Notes: generated from the sequence alone by a model not told the origin. Shown: positions 32,560 through 39,828, numbered from the stretch's first letter. The stretch is 39,828 bases of DNA from Akkermansia sp. (GCA_017477935.1 JAFVIC010000003.1:128961-168788); one strand, 5' to 3'. Program-made: numbers and translations.

Positions 32560-34485
32560 ATGATTGAGAACGAGTACATCAGCATCGACATCCGCACCGC
32601 CGGTCGCCGTTTTGCCGGCGTGACGGTGCAGGACAAAATAAACGGCCGCAGCTACGACCTGGGCAAAGAGATTTTCACCATTCAGTTGCAGGAGGCCAAA
32701 ACGGACGAAGCCTGCTCGAAGAAAGAATACACCGATGTGTGTCTGCCGCTGAGCTCGCTGGATTTGATGTGCGGCACTCCCGTAGTGAGCAGCATAGCCG
32801 CTCAGCCGGAGGGGCGCCGCCTGGTCGACCGCCGCGCGGGTCAGCGCGTGAGCCTGCCCTTTGCCGCCACGACGGATGGCTACAAACTCGAGTGGTGGGC
32901 TGAGCTGCGCGAGGGGCAACCCTACCTGCGCCTGGGGCTGAACATCACCCCCATGCAGTTTGCCATGCCCGCCCGCAAGATTACCCTGCTGAACATCACC
33001 GCTCCCGAGGCTCGCGTGGAAGGTACCGTGAAGGGAGCCCCCGTGGTAGCCGCCGGCAACCGCCTGTTCGCCGGTGTGGAAAGCCCCCTGAGCAAGGGTG
33101 AAGTGACGGTGGAGGGCTTTGCCTGCTCACTGGAACGCACCACCCACCTGCCCGCACGTACGGAGAGCCGCATTTCAGCCGTGCTGGGCTTCTGCACACC
33201 GGGGCAGCTGCGCCGCACGTTCCAGCTGGCCTACCTGAATGAAGAGCGCGCCCGCCCCTACTTCCCCCTCTTCAACTACAACACCTGGTACGATATCGGC
33301 TATTTCACCCCCTACAATGAACAGGATGTGCTCGACACCGTGCGAATGTTCGGTGAAGAACTGGTGCGCAAGCGCGGCGTTGTGATGGACTCTTTCCTGC
33401 TCGATGACGGCTGGGACGACACCGAAACACTCTGGCAGTTCCATGACGGGCTGCCCAACGAGTTCCGCAACATCCGCGCCCTGATGGAAAGCTACGGCTC
33501 CGCCCCCGGCGTGTGGTTCTCACCCTGGGGTGGCTATGGTCAGCCCAAACTCAACCGTATCGCCGCCGCCGGCGATACCTACGAGACAAATGAGCGCGGC
33601 TTCGCCCTCTCCGGCCCCAAGTACTATGAGCTCTTCCGCGATATGTGCCTGCACATGATTCGTGAGCAGGGCGTGAACCAATTCAAGCTCGACGGCTGCA
33701 GCGGCATGGCCGAGCCTGCCCCGGGTTCCCGCTTCGGCTCCGACTTCGAGGCCGCTATCGCCCTCATCGATGAGCTGCGTGCCGAAAAGCCCGACATCTA
33801 CATCAACCTCACCACCGGCACCTGGGCCAGCCCGTTCTGGTTCAGTATAGCGGATTCCGTGTGGCGCGGTAACTGGGACCACGATTTCTGCGGCGTAGGT
33901 ACCGCCCGCCAGCAGTGGATAACCTTCCGCGACGCAATGATTTACGCCCACAACGTAAAGATTTCCCCGCTCTGCCCCATCAACTCGCTCATGACCCACG
34001 GCGTTATCTACAACAAGGGCGCCCGCGGACTCATGACGACCGAGGGCGATGACCTGGCAGATGAAATCTGGAGCGGTCTGGGGCTCGGCACCCAGATGCA
34101 GGAAATCTACATCACCCCGGCCATGCTCAAGGAGCACGAGTGGGACACCCTGGCTGCTGCGGCCAAGTGGTCTCGCACAAACGCCGCCACTATGGTTGAC
34201 AGCCACTGGGTAGGCGGCGACCCTGCCGCGCTCGAGGTGTACGGCTTCGGCTCCTGGAGCCCCGAAAAGGGTATACTGGTGCTGCGCAACCCGGGCGATA
34301 CGGAGCAGAGCTTCAGCTTCGACCCCGCTTCCGTATTCGAGCTGCCGCTCGGTGCCCCGCTGAGCTACAGCCTCAGCTCACCCAAGGGCGACAGCCTGCC
34401 CGCCACGGCTATGGCAGGCAAGGTAACAGAGCTTAAACTCAAGCCATTCGGCGTGCTTGTCATCGAAGCCACGCCTCAGGCGTAA
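32560..34485 (+). CDS. Alpha-galactosidase-like glycoside hydrolase (clan GH-D type)
   Basis: A 641-residue enzyme with an N-terminal beta-sandwich (about 1-220), a catalytic TIM barrel (about 230-550) and a C-terminal beta domain. Barrel motifs are LLDDGWDD (D282-D283), FKLDGC with the likely nucleophile D378, and RGNWDHDF (D440/D442) as the likely acid/base region; LDDGW and KxD motifs are typical of GH27/GH36 alpha-galactosidases. No signal peptide is present, so it works in the cytosol on imported oligosaccharides (inference). The exact family and the sugar are not settled by eye. A weak GAG lies 8 nt upstream of the start, and a terminator follows. Confidence 0.83.
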   Translation: MIENEYISIDIRTAGRRFAGVTVQDKINGRSYDLGKEIFTIQLQEAKTDEACSKKEYTDVCLPLSSLDLMCGTPVVSSIAAQPEGRRLVDRRAGQRVSLPFAATTDGYKLEWWAELREGQPYLRLGLNITPMQFAMPARKITLLNITAPEARVEGTVKGAPVVAAGNRLFAGVESPLSKGEVTVEGFACSLERTTHLPARTESRISAVLGFCTPGQLRRTFQLAYLNEERARPYFPLFNYNTWYDIGYFTPYNEQDVLDTVRMFGEELVRKRGVVMDSFLLDDGWDDTETLWQFHDGLPNEFRNIRALMESYGSAPGVWFSPWGGYGQPKLNRIAAAGDTYETNERGFALSGPKYYELFRDMCLHMIREQGVNQFKLDGCSGMAEPAPGSRFGSDFEAAIALIDELRAEKPDIYINLTTGTWASPFWFSIADSVWRGNWDHDFCGVGTARQQWITFRDAMIYAHNVKISPLCPINSLMTHGVIYNKGARGLMTTEGDDLADEIWSGLGLGTQMQEIYITPAMLKEHEWDTLAAAAKWSRTNAATMVDSHWVGGDPAALEVYGFGSWSPEKGILVLRNPGDTEQSFSFDPASVFELPLGAPLSYSLSSPKGDSLPATAMAGKVTELKLKPFGVLVIEATPQA

Positions 34486-34516
34486 ACCGAGTTTCGATAG
34501 AAACGTTTCCCGATTC

Positions 34517-34548
34517 CGGCTGTCGCCTGTGCGACAGCCGCTTTGTTT
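34517..34548 (+). terminator. Intrinsic terminator after the glycosidase
   Basis: A perfect 10-bp stem CGGCTGTCGC/GCGACAGCCG with a CTGT loop, followed by CTTTGTTT. Confidence 0.88.
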
Positions 34549-34589
34549 CAATTTGCCCCCTTATCATTTGCCTATCGAGCATAAAAAAC

Positions 34590-34618
34590 TCGACAAGAAA
34601 GTGCTGATAGTGTATATA
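34590..34618 (+). promoter_or_regulatory. Promoter of the first GYF_2-DUF805 gene
   Basis: TCGACA (34590-34595), a 17-bp spacer and TATATA (34613-34618) preceded by TG. Transcription from here would begin after the in-frame ATG at 34620, which supports ATG 34719 as the true start with a leader of about 95 nt. Confidence 0.6.
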
Positions 34619-34718
34619 TATGGGCAGAGTAAATGTTCGATACGAAAAAAGTGCTCTGATGCTTGCCGCAGGCTCAATCTGCCATGGCAAAACAAAACAA
34701 CTCTACTACACATATACG

Positions 34719-35258
34719 ATGAAGACATACTACATTGCCGTACCGGGCGGCACCCCGCAGGGGCCTTTCGGTGAGGACGTTATCAAACAGGGGGTTGCCA
34801 ACGGCACCTATCCGGCAGATGCACTGGTGTTCACGGAAGGGATGACGGAATGGGAGCCGCTGAGCAAGCACATTGCAGTGGCAACGCCGCAGGTGCCGGG
34901 GGTTCCGGGGGTTCCGGCTATGCCTCAAGTTCCTGCCGGCGGCTGTACGGAGTACAACTTCGGTCAGGCTATTACCTCTTGTTTTAAGCGCTACGCCAAG
35001 TTCGAGGGCCGCGCCAGCCGTTCGGAATACTGGTGGTTCTTCCTTTTCTACGGCGTTGGCACCAACATTCCTCTGATTGGTTTAATCATCATGCTGGCCG
35101 GACTGGTTCCGATGATTGCTGTCGCCTGGCGCCGCATGCATGACATCAACAAATCCGGTTGGTATTCGCTGATTCCCATTTACAGCCTGGTTCTCGCAGC
35201 TCAGGAGTCGGAAGGCCCGAATCAATACGGCTCCGCCCCGGCCGCTCCGGAAAAATAA
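34719..35258 (+). CDS. GYF_2 and DUF805 domain membrane protein
   Basis: A 179-residue protein. Residues 1-50 are a GYF_2 domain (MKTYYIAVPGGTPQGPFG ... GMTEWEPLS), a small peptide-binding fold. A Pro/Val/Gly linker (VPGVPGVPAMPQVP) follows, then a DUF805 membrane region (about 85-170) with FEGRASRSEYW, two or three hydrophobic segments and WRRMHDINKSGW. DUF805 proteins are small inner-membrane proteins of unknown function. The protein is paralogous to the one at 37252-37827, on the other side of the fucosyltransferase gene. Confidence 0.9.
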   Translation: MKTYYIAVPGGTPQGPFGEDVIKQGVANGTYPADALVFTEGMTEWEPLSKHIAVATPQVPGVPGVPAMPQVPAGGCTEYNFGQAITSCFKRYAKFEGRASRSEYWWFFLFYGVGTNIPLIGLIIMLAGLVPMIAVAWRRMHDINKSGWYSLIPIYSLVLAAQESEGPNQYGSAPAAPEK

Positions 35259-35270
35259 TTTTCGCACCAA

Positions 35271-35291
35271 CAAAAGGGAACTCCCCTTTTG
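35271..35291 (+). terminator. Hairpin after the DUF805 gene
   Basis: CAAAAGGG (35271-35278) and CCCTTTTG (35284-35291) form an 8-bp stem with loop AACTC, 12 bp after the stop. It is probably part of a double terminator with the next hairpin. Confidence 0.55.
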
Positions 35292-35295
35292 CTCA

Positions 35296-35332
35296 AGAAA
35301 GCCGAACCGAGTTCTTCCCGGTTCGGCTTTCT
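35296..35332. terminator. Strong bidirectional terminator between convergent genes
   Basis: A perfect 14-bp stem, AGAAAGCCGAACCG (35296-35309) and its complement (35319-35332), with a 9-nt loop. A-rich and T-rich stem ends suit termination in both directions, between the DUF805 gene and the minus-strand glycosyltransferase. Confidence 0.8.
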
Positions 35333-35369
35333 GCGTTATATAAATCAGGTTCGCACTCCCGAAGGAGAA

Positions 35370-36290
35370 TTACCGAACGACATGCCATGTATCCATATTC
35401 ATGCAAACAGGCGAGTCCTTAAGCCATTCCGCCGGGGCCCATACCTGCTTATCATTCCCGGCGGCACTACTGAGTACAGCCGCCCACCAACTGAATGTGC
35501 TGTTGGCAATAATAAAATGACGGCAAGCCATCATGAGCCGCAATTCCTCGAAATCAGGGTTCTCCAAATCTACATATCTCACCTCAGCATCGAAGTGATA
35601 GTTTGCTTTAACCCACTCCAAATCATCATGCCCTGTAGAAAAAACGTAAAATACGGGATTTTTCAGCACGTCACAGGCCTGCGCAACAGCCTCCTGATAA
35701 TAATGTCCATCGCACACCTGGTACTGGGGGTACAAACCATAATCACCGCGTCTCACATGAAGACACACTGCATTTTGGGACTGTATTTCCCGCAACATTG
35801 CAGCATTCTCCGGACTAGCCGGAGTCTTCACCTCAAAAGCACGGCGTAATTCATTCTCAATCCCTTTCACAACATCCGGCGACTGAAAATAGCCATACAA
35901 ATGCTTCATACCCGGGTTTTTAGCAACAGGTGGCATTTCATACGAATCAACCGGGCAATACTTCCCGCGGGCTAATAACGCTTCGCGATACAGGCTAAGT
36001 GTGCTCCTGTCAAACTTCAGCATCTTCAGCAAGGTCTTCACACCGGTCACCCGCACCATGCCTGCAACAAATAAGATAAAATAAAACAGCGCGCTCACCC
36101 CGGTACACACGCGAGTCCCTTCCGTCAGCTGGAAATGATTCAGCCCCAGCTGCCGCTGATCTCTGGACCAGGCGTGCAATCCCCCATTGAGCACTATTTT
36201 CTGTTCATCATTCGCCAACAGCAAACGCAATGCATACGCATACTGAAACATCTGATTTCCCAAACCGCCTCGAGTTATTACATGAATCAT
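35370..36290 (-). CDS. GT11-family alpha-1,2-fucosyltransferase-like protein
   Basis: A 306-residue glycosyltransferase of family 11. Motifs are GGLGNQMFQYA near the N-terminus (8-18), HVRRGDY (178-184), the GDP-fucose-binding motif of fucosyltransferases, and NSTFSWWAA (263-271). Length is normal for the family. It has no signal peptide, so it acts on the cytoplasmic side, adding fucose from GDP-fucose to a surface glycan precursor (family knowledge). No other glycan-synthesis gene is present in the window, so it is an orphan. Local base composition is more AT-rich than the rest, hinting at transfer. A promoter is seen at 36376-36405. Confidence 0.92.
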   Translation of the reverse strand: MIHVITRGGLGNQMFQYAYALRLLLANDEQKIVLNGGLHAWSRDQRQLGLNHFQLTEGTRVCTGVSALFYFILFVAGMVRVTGVKTLLKMLKFDRSTLSLYREALLARGKYCPVDSYEMPPVAKNPGMKHLYGYFQSPDVVKGIENELRRAFEVKTPASPENAAMLREIQSQNAVCLHVRRGDYGLYPQYQVCDGHYYQEAVAQACDVLKNPVFYVFSTGHDDLEWVKANYHFDAEVRYVDLENPDFEELRLMMACRHFIIANSTFSWWAAVLSSAAGNDKQVWAPAEWLKDSPVCMNMDTWHVVR

Positions 36291-36375
36291 ATCTATGCAG
36301 GTCGGTATAATTTCGATTTATTGTAAATTGGTTTTCTACGCCGCTCAGTATTCATTTCAGCATGAGCACGGGCTA

Positions 36376-36405
36376 CTTATATCATTTAGAACTACGCTAT
36401 GTCAA
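36376..36405 (-). promoter_or_regulatory. Promoter of the GT11 gene
   Basis: On the minus strand TTGACA (36400-36405), an 18-bp spacer and TATAAG (36376-36381), leaving a leader of about 80 nt. No gene is seen in the rest of 36291-36544. Confidence 0.68.
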
Positions 36406-36544
36406 GCTCTTTTAGCTAGGGTTTGAAAAATGGAATTCAGGCGTTACAGAATTTGATTTTTATGCGTCACATTCTCAACAGACGCCCCACTTATCCCCCG
36501 CCATCACTGCCGGAATAATCCGCATCGGCGCGTTCGGGCACCCC

Positions 36545-37057
36545 TCAACGGTCGATTTCCGATTTCCCCAGATATCTGCCGTATGAATCGTAATAACTCA
36601 CGGTGTGACCATCGCGTACCGACTTGCCGCGGTAGCGACCGTAATCGTCGTAATACTCGGTAGTCCCTCGCCCGGTCGATTCAGACTTACCGAGATAACG
36701 GCCGATTTCATCATAGTAGTGCATTTCACCCCGATTTTCCGGAGCCATTCGCCCCAGGTAGCGCCCTACGTCATCATAAAATCGAGATTCCCCGCCGTGC
36801 TCCGGCTCAGCTTTCCCGAGGTAGCGGCCGCAATCGTCATAAAAATGGCGGTTCCCCTGCCCCTGTTTGCGGGTTTTACCCAGGTAACGCCCATAGTCAT
36901 CATAATGCTCCACCTCCCCTCGCACATTCAGCTCGACCCGCCCGTTGAGCGCGCCGAAAAAACGCAGATACGCAGCACAGTCAGCCGCTTGCACACTGCA
37001 CATGGCGACTACGGCCACCCCAACAGTCAGCAACGCCGACTCTATCATCTTCTTCAT
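36545..37057 (-). CDS. Secreted protein of six 21-residue YDDYGRYLGK repeats
   Basis: A 170-residue exported protein. The signal peptide (MKKMIESALLTVGVAVVAM) ends near VQAAD (about residue 25). After a short unique stretch, six copies of (Y/F)YD(D/E)xGRYLGK(S/T) begin at residues 52, 73, 94, 115, 136 and 156, a strikingly even 21-residue period with polar, charged spacers. Such Tyr/Gly-rich hairpin repeats suggest a beta-solenoid or a surface-binding structure (inference). No enzymatic motif is present. ATG 37048 is an alternative start that keeps the signal peptide. Confidence 0.85.
   Translation of the reverse strand: MKKMIESALLTVGVAVVAMCSVQAADCAAYLRFFGALNGRVELNVRGEVEHYDDYGRYLGKTRKQGQGNRHFYDDCGRYLGKAEPEHGGESRFYDDVGRYLGRMAPENRGEMHYYDEIGRYLGKSESTGRGTTEYYDDYGRYRGKSVRDGHTVSYYDSYGRYLGKSEIDR
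36560..36904 (-). repeat. Six in-frame 63-bp repeats
   Basis: Degenerate 63-bp units (the last one 60 bp) coding for the GRYLGK-type repeat. Nucleotide identity between units is moderate, so the duplication is older than that of the 36-bp array at 14005. Confidence 0.85.
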
Positions 37058-37251
37058 ATTGTGTTTCAGCTTGTGTTCTATTACTCACAGCAAAAGCTGC
37101 CGCCGGCATTCCCCACCCCTCAACACAGCAGGTCCTATAACAGAACAAACCGAGCCGGACATGACGACGACTCGGCTGCTCAACCTGCTGCTATCGGACA
37201 CTTACTCCGGGCTATCGGGCAAATGTGGCGACAAACAGATTTCAAAAGACT

Positions 37252-37827
37252 TTACTCAACCGGATCAGCAGGAGCTTCGCCATATTGATTCGGCCCGGAA
37301 CTGGGGCGACAGGCCAGAATAAGAACAGCGATTTCGCCTACAAACGGAATAAAATCCCACAACGAATGGGCACCGCACAAACCACTATCCTGCATGCGTC
37401 GCCAGGCTACAGCCATGCTGGGGATAAAAGTAACCACCCAGAATGTCACCTCCGTGATAGGCATTGCCAGGAACAGGCAGGCATCAACCATGACGCATGC
37501 CATCCAAATCAAAACCCACGCCAAGACATAGAACCAATATTCGGAGCGGCCGGCACGCCCGGAGAAGCAGGCATAGCGCTTCATGCAGCTCTTGAATGCC
37601 GTCAAGGGGTTCCACGTAGCTGCTGTCCTGGAAGGCACGGGAAGCGCCGCAGCAGCGGCAGAAGGATTATTCAGAATATCAGCAACCTTGCCCCAACTTG
37701 CAGCGCCCGGAACAGCGGCAAGACTTTCGGTAGTAATTTCACCCTTGGCCAGCATTTCCATGATAACAGAAACCGACACGGGACCGGCTTGAGAACCATC
37801 CGTCTTGATTACATAGTACTGATTCAT
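37252..37827 (-). CDS. GYF_2 and DUF805 domain membrane protein (second copy)
   Basis: A 191-residue protein. ATG 37827 (MNQYYVIKTDGSQAGP) begins the GYF_2 domain, so a longer in-frame start at 37893 is rejected; it would also lie inside or upstream of the promoter. After a linker comes DUF805 with FSGRAGRSEYW, three hydrophobic stretches and WRRMQDSGLCG, and an end (SGPNQYGEAP) matching the paralogue at 34719 (EGPNQYGSAP). A minus-strand promoter is present at 37884-37912. It is not adjacent to its paralogue but flanks the same island. Confidence 0.9.
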   Translation of the reverse strand: MNQYYVIKTDGSQAGPVSVSVIMEMLAKGEITTESLAAVPGAASWGKVADILNNPSAAAAALPVPSRTAATWNPLTAFKSCMKRYACFSGRAGRSEYWFYVLAWVLIWMACVMVDACLFLAMPITEVTFWVVTFIPSMAVAWRRMQDSGLCGAHSLWDFIPFVGEIAVLILACRPSSGPNQYGEAPADPVE

Positions 37828-37883
37828 ACGCAAATAGATAAAAAGTGAGAGATAACAAAGTTGTAACACACCCCGCTGCCCGC

Positions 37884-37912
37884 ATGCTAACACAAAGCCC
37901 CCGTTGAGTCAA
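37884..37912 (-). promoter_or_regulatory. Promoter of the second GYF_2-DUF805 gene
   Basis: On the minus strand TTGACT (37907-37912), a 17-bp spacer and TAGCAT (37884-37889), giving a leader of about 50 nt. Confidence 0.6.
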
Positions 37913-38254
37913 GAAAAAGGGCATCATAAAAAAGCTGACTCCAACATTGCTGATGCTGTGGCAAGCAAAAAACTCGTAAAAGATTATATTTTTTTACGAG
38001 TTAGGGAATCAACACGAATAACAAGAAGCACGAGAGAGAGTTGCCTGCTCCGTTCTAACAGGATAAGTTTCAAGGCCGGAATAAAGCATCAGCAATGCTG
38101 TATATTTCTCACAGCGGCTTTGGAGCAGGTCTCTCAGCCTCCCGATGCGCATGGGAACGGGTATCCCTGCACGAGCCGCTCAAAACTCTTAAAAATCAAA
38201 TCATACAAACAGTTCTGTGCAGTCATCCTTACAAAGTCAACCCCTCAATCAGTC

Positions 38255-38314
38255 TAAACTGGCGCCATTCTTTCGACACTTAGGAAGCCAATTTAAGCCC
38301 CCCTCACTTGTGTA
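38255..38314 (+). repeat. 60-bp direct repeat, copy A
   Basis: Begins TAAACTGGCGCC and ends TCACTTGTGTA. It is the same as copy B at 39462-39520 except for one extra C in a C-run. The copies are in the same orientation, about 1.2 kb apart, and flank the PEP-CTERM gene. Confidence 0.95.
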
Positions 38315-38413
38315 TTTATCGTTTTGCATGTTTGTGTGTTGGTTAGATTATACACACTCTTATAGCTAGCGCCGCCAATTTCTGCAAAAAAAACAATATT
38401 ATTATCTTTTAGA

Positions 38414-38441
38414 CTTGCAATTGCGTTAATAATCCTATACA
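38414..38441 (+). promoter_or_regulatory. Probable promoter of the PEP-CTERM gene
   Basis: CTTGCA (38414-38419), a 16-bp spacer and TATACA (38436-38441), giving a leader of about 80 nt. The -35 match is modest. Confidence 0.5.
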
Positions 38442-38527
38442 ATAAAGCCGTAGTTTACGGAATGTGTCTACAAAAGCACTCAGTAAGTTTATACGAACTA
38501 TCAACCTTCTCCATTCTATAATTAGAG

Positions 38528-39274
38528 ATGAAAAAAACACTAACAACTATCTTACTTTCCGCAGGGGCATTTGCTACAGCGGCAGGTGCAGAGTCTGATA
38601 GTGCCATCACGATGCTGTTGCATGGTAACACATACAATCTGAATCTCACAGCAGATAATGTGGTGAAGCGTCAGCTTAATGCCGGTGGGACTACCGGCTC
38701 AGCGTCACTGACCCCATTCGATGACGGAGTGCGTCTTACCGTCAACTGGACCGCCGGTAATGCTCTGTCCATCTTCGACCCAGCAAACGCTTGGACTAAT
38801 ACCGAAGCTTTAGAGGATTTGAATAAGACTATGGGGCTGAACCTCACCGCCGATTTCCTGAACGAGATGAAGTACATCGGTTGCCTGGCCACCGATACTG
38901 ATACCTCGCTGACGTTAAGCTTCAAATATGTCAAACCGGAGGTAGACCTTAGTCGTCCCATGACCTTCTATGTGTTCGCTACTTCCACACTGGGCCGTGC
39001 CGGCGATATGCTTGTAGGCGGTTTGAGTGGCTACACCGTGACCTCCGCTGCTGCCGACAAGGGGCAAGGTTTCGATAATCAGATGGGTGGCTATAATTCC
39101 TGTACTCTGTACAAGGTAACGGGGACTCTTCAGGAAGGTAAAACCGTAACCTTTGATACGACCACAAATAAGACTTTATTCTCGCTGGTTGCCTATCAGA
39201 TTCCCGAGCCGAGCACTGCTACACTCAGCCTTCTGTCTTTGGCCGGTTTGGCTGCTCGCCGCCGCCGCAAATAA
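38528..39274 (+). CDS. PEP-CTERM-sorted exported protein
   Basis: A 248-residue surface or envelope protein. It has an N-terminal signal peptide (MKKTLTTILLSAGAFATAAG) and a C-terminal sorting tail: IPEPSTATLSLLSLAG, a hydrophobic helix, then RRRRK. This is the PEP-CTERM signal processed by exosortase, usually found in bacteria that make exopolysaccharide and abundant in Akkermansia-like species (family knowledge). The body (about 22-220) is predicted beta-rich with no recognised domain. The gene sits between two copies of a 59-60 bp repeat, next to an IS3 element. Confidence 0.9.
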   Translation: MKKTLTTILLSAGAFATAAGAESDSAITMLLHGNTYNLNLTADNVVKRQLNAGGTTGSASLTPFDDGVRLTVNWTAGNALSIFDPANAWTNTEALEDLNKTMGLNLTADFLNEMKYIGCLATDTDTSLTLSFKYVKPEVDLSRPMTFYVFATSTLGRAGDMLVGGLSGYTVTSAAADKGQGFDNQMGGYNSCTLYKVTGTLQEGKTVTFDTTTNKTLFSLVAYQIPEPSTATLSLLSLAGLAARRRRK

Positions 39275-39318
39275 TACGCGACAAATTAAAGTGGTTTAAC
39301 CACTCCCTGCATTTTGCA

Positions 39319-39355
39319 CCCGCCCTAGGTTCCGAACCGATGGGCGGGCATTTTT
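39319..39355 (+). terminator. Terminator after the PEP-CTERM gene
   Basis: CCCGCCC (39319-39325) and GGGCGGG (39342-39348) enclose an inner GGTT/AACC stem and are followed by CATTTTTAT. A separate AGTGGTT/AACCACT palindrome precedes it. Confidence 0.85.
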
Positions 39356-39461
39356 ATATCCACTTGTGAAAGCGCAAACGCGATTCCGCTTGTCCACCTT
39401 GCCGGGGTGGGACTTTTACTGAGTTTCATGCTCAGGCTTTGGGCATAAGGAGCTGTTTCAA

Positions 39462-39520
39462 TAAACTGGCGCCATTCTTTCGACACTTAGGAAGCCAATT
39501 TAAGCCCCCTCACTTGTGTA
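39462..39520 (+). repeat. 59-bp direct repeat, copy B
   Basis: Near-identical to copy A at 38255-38314. It abuts the transposase end and contains the last codons and stop of the open transposase frame. It is followed by a tandem imperfect 13-bp repeat (GTGTACATCTGGC, GTGTACAATTGGC; 39516-39541) that could mark the insertion-sequence terminus. Confidence 0.93.
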
Positions 39521-39828
39521 CATCTGGCGTGTACAATTGGCGTCCCGAGCGACGCGAGCCGTGCAGGAGCGGAAAAATCGCGCCAAAAATTCGCCGGAAG
39601 GGGGCAGGCATGGTTTTCCCTATACATCAGGGGACTACAATTCTTTAGCGATGAATGTGGCCTTTCTCGGTTATAGTATTCCATCCACGCAGATGTCATT
39701 TCTATCGCATCTTCCAGGCTCTCAGGCTCTCGGTGCAGGAAGAACTCATGCTTGTAGGTTCTCCAGAAACGCTCCATGATGATATTGTCGGCCCAGCGCC
39801 CTTTACCGTCCATGCTTATTTTTATGCC
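39487..39828 (-). CDS. IS3-family transposase (DDE, C-terminal part), cut by window edge
   Basis: The C-terminal third of an IS3-type OrfB transposase. Its frame is open to the right edge, and the preceding codons read GIKIS before MDGKGRWADNIIMERFWR, so the ATG at 39813 is internal. The Glu of DNIIME is the last residue of the DDE catalytic triad; YYNRERPHSSL is the usual C-terminal signature. After that signature about 45 extra residues continue to TAA at 39487, running into repeat copy B. This suggests read-through beyond the normal end of the element or a lost stop. Confidence 0.88.
   Translation of the reverse strand, partial: GIKISMDGKGRWADNIIMERFWRTYKHEFFLHREPESLEDAIEMTSAWMEYYNRERPHSSLKNCSPLMYRENHACPLPANFWRDFSAPARLASLGTPIVHARCTQVRGLKLAS
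39529..39828 (-). mobile_element. IS3-family insertion sequence, partial; boundary approximate
   Basis: Defined by the transposase. The inner boundary is placed at TGTACAATTGGCG, near 39529-39541, because IS3 ends begin with TG; the other end lies outside the window, so neither the inverted repeat nor the target duplication can be confirmed. Confidence 0.45.

Larger units (their letters stand above)
37913..38527. other. AT-rich non-coding stretch with inverted repeats
   Basis: No convincing gene is present. It holds a 13-bp inverted-repeat pair (CATTGCTGATGCT at 37945-37957, complement at 38085-38097). Between them is a perfect 11-bp hairpin AACTCGTAAAA/TTTTACGAGTT (37971-38002), which is followed by a T-run on the minus strand and so could terminate a minus-strand transcript. 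It also holds direct-repeat copy A (38255-38314) and the promoter of the PEP-CTERM gene. A decayed small mobile element is one explanation. Confidence 0.55.

Noticed and set aside
35289..35849. 186-codon plus-strand open frame
   Set aside because: It covers a terminator and lies opposite the GT11 gene; no domain is visible.
37904..38257. 117-codon plus-strand open frame in the gene-poor stretch
   Set aside because: No Shine-Dalgarno, no domain, atypical composition, and it runs through hairpins and inverted repeats.

Overview
The window looks like a chromosomal segment of a Verrucomicrobiota bacterium, probably an Akkermansia-like gut relative. It is GC-rich. It encodes a protein with a C-terminal PEP-CTERM sorting tail (38528-39274), a secreted protein with an SHD1-like domain of the kind common in Verrucomicrobiota and Planctomycetota, and many lineage-specific secreted proteins. 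The taxonomic call is inference. No rRNA, tRNA or CRISPR array was seen.

Layout. (1) 1-4219: two tandem, translationally coupled M3 zinc metallopeptidases (the first cut by the window edge) and a small membrane protein. (2) 4315-16757: a good sigma-70-type promoter followed by seven same-strand genes. They encode a von Willebrand A (VWA) protein, a coiled-coil protein, an SrfC-like P-loop NTPase, an SrfB-family Hsp70/actin-fold ATPase, a second coiled-coil protein, and two paralogous single-pass membrane proteins whose outer parts contain different tandem-repeat linkers. A PMCA-type calcium pump (16780-19683) follows after 22 bp, and an intrinsic terminator closes the run. (3) 19740-22335: a secreted protein with a duplicated helical domain, facing a two-gene minus-strand unit (HD-domain hydrolase and an unknown protein). 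(4) 22405-30192: five tightly packed genes, three junctions being ATGA overlaps, for exported proteins including a 1185-residue SHD1/thioredoxin-like protein, a PDZ protein and a protein with two degenerate FKBP-like domains. (5) 30201-30342: a chain of hairpins between convergent operons. (6) 30380-32186, minus strand: ECF sigma factor, likely anti-sigma factor and PDZ protein, all joined by ATGA overlaps. (7) 32249-34548: a perfect-consensus promoter, a tiny lipoprotein and an alpha-galactosidase-like glycosidase. (8) 34590-37912: two GYF_2-DUF805 membrane proteins flanking a GT11 fucosyltransferase-like gene and a secreted 21-residue-repeat protein, in visibly more AT-rich DNA. (9) 37913-39828: a mainly non-coding stretch, a PEP-CTERM gene between two 59-60 bp direct repeats, and the 3' part of an IS3-family transposase.

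How the genes may work together. The strongest candidate for an undescribed system is region 2. SrfB and SrfC homologues occur together in proteobacterial srfABC loci, but here the pair is combined with a MIDAS-bearing VWA protein and two paralogous membrane anchors. The anchors share a conserved N-terminal domain that the positive-inside rule places in the cytosol, and they send repeat linkers and a beta-rich domain outward. A nucleotide-driven, membrane-attached machine is a reasonable inference, but its function is unknown. All seven system genes lack a Shine-Dalgarno sequence and carry C at position -1, while several other genes in the window have clear Shine-Dalgarno sites.
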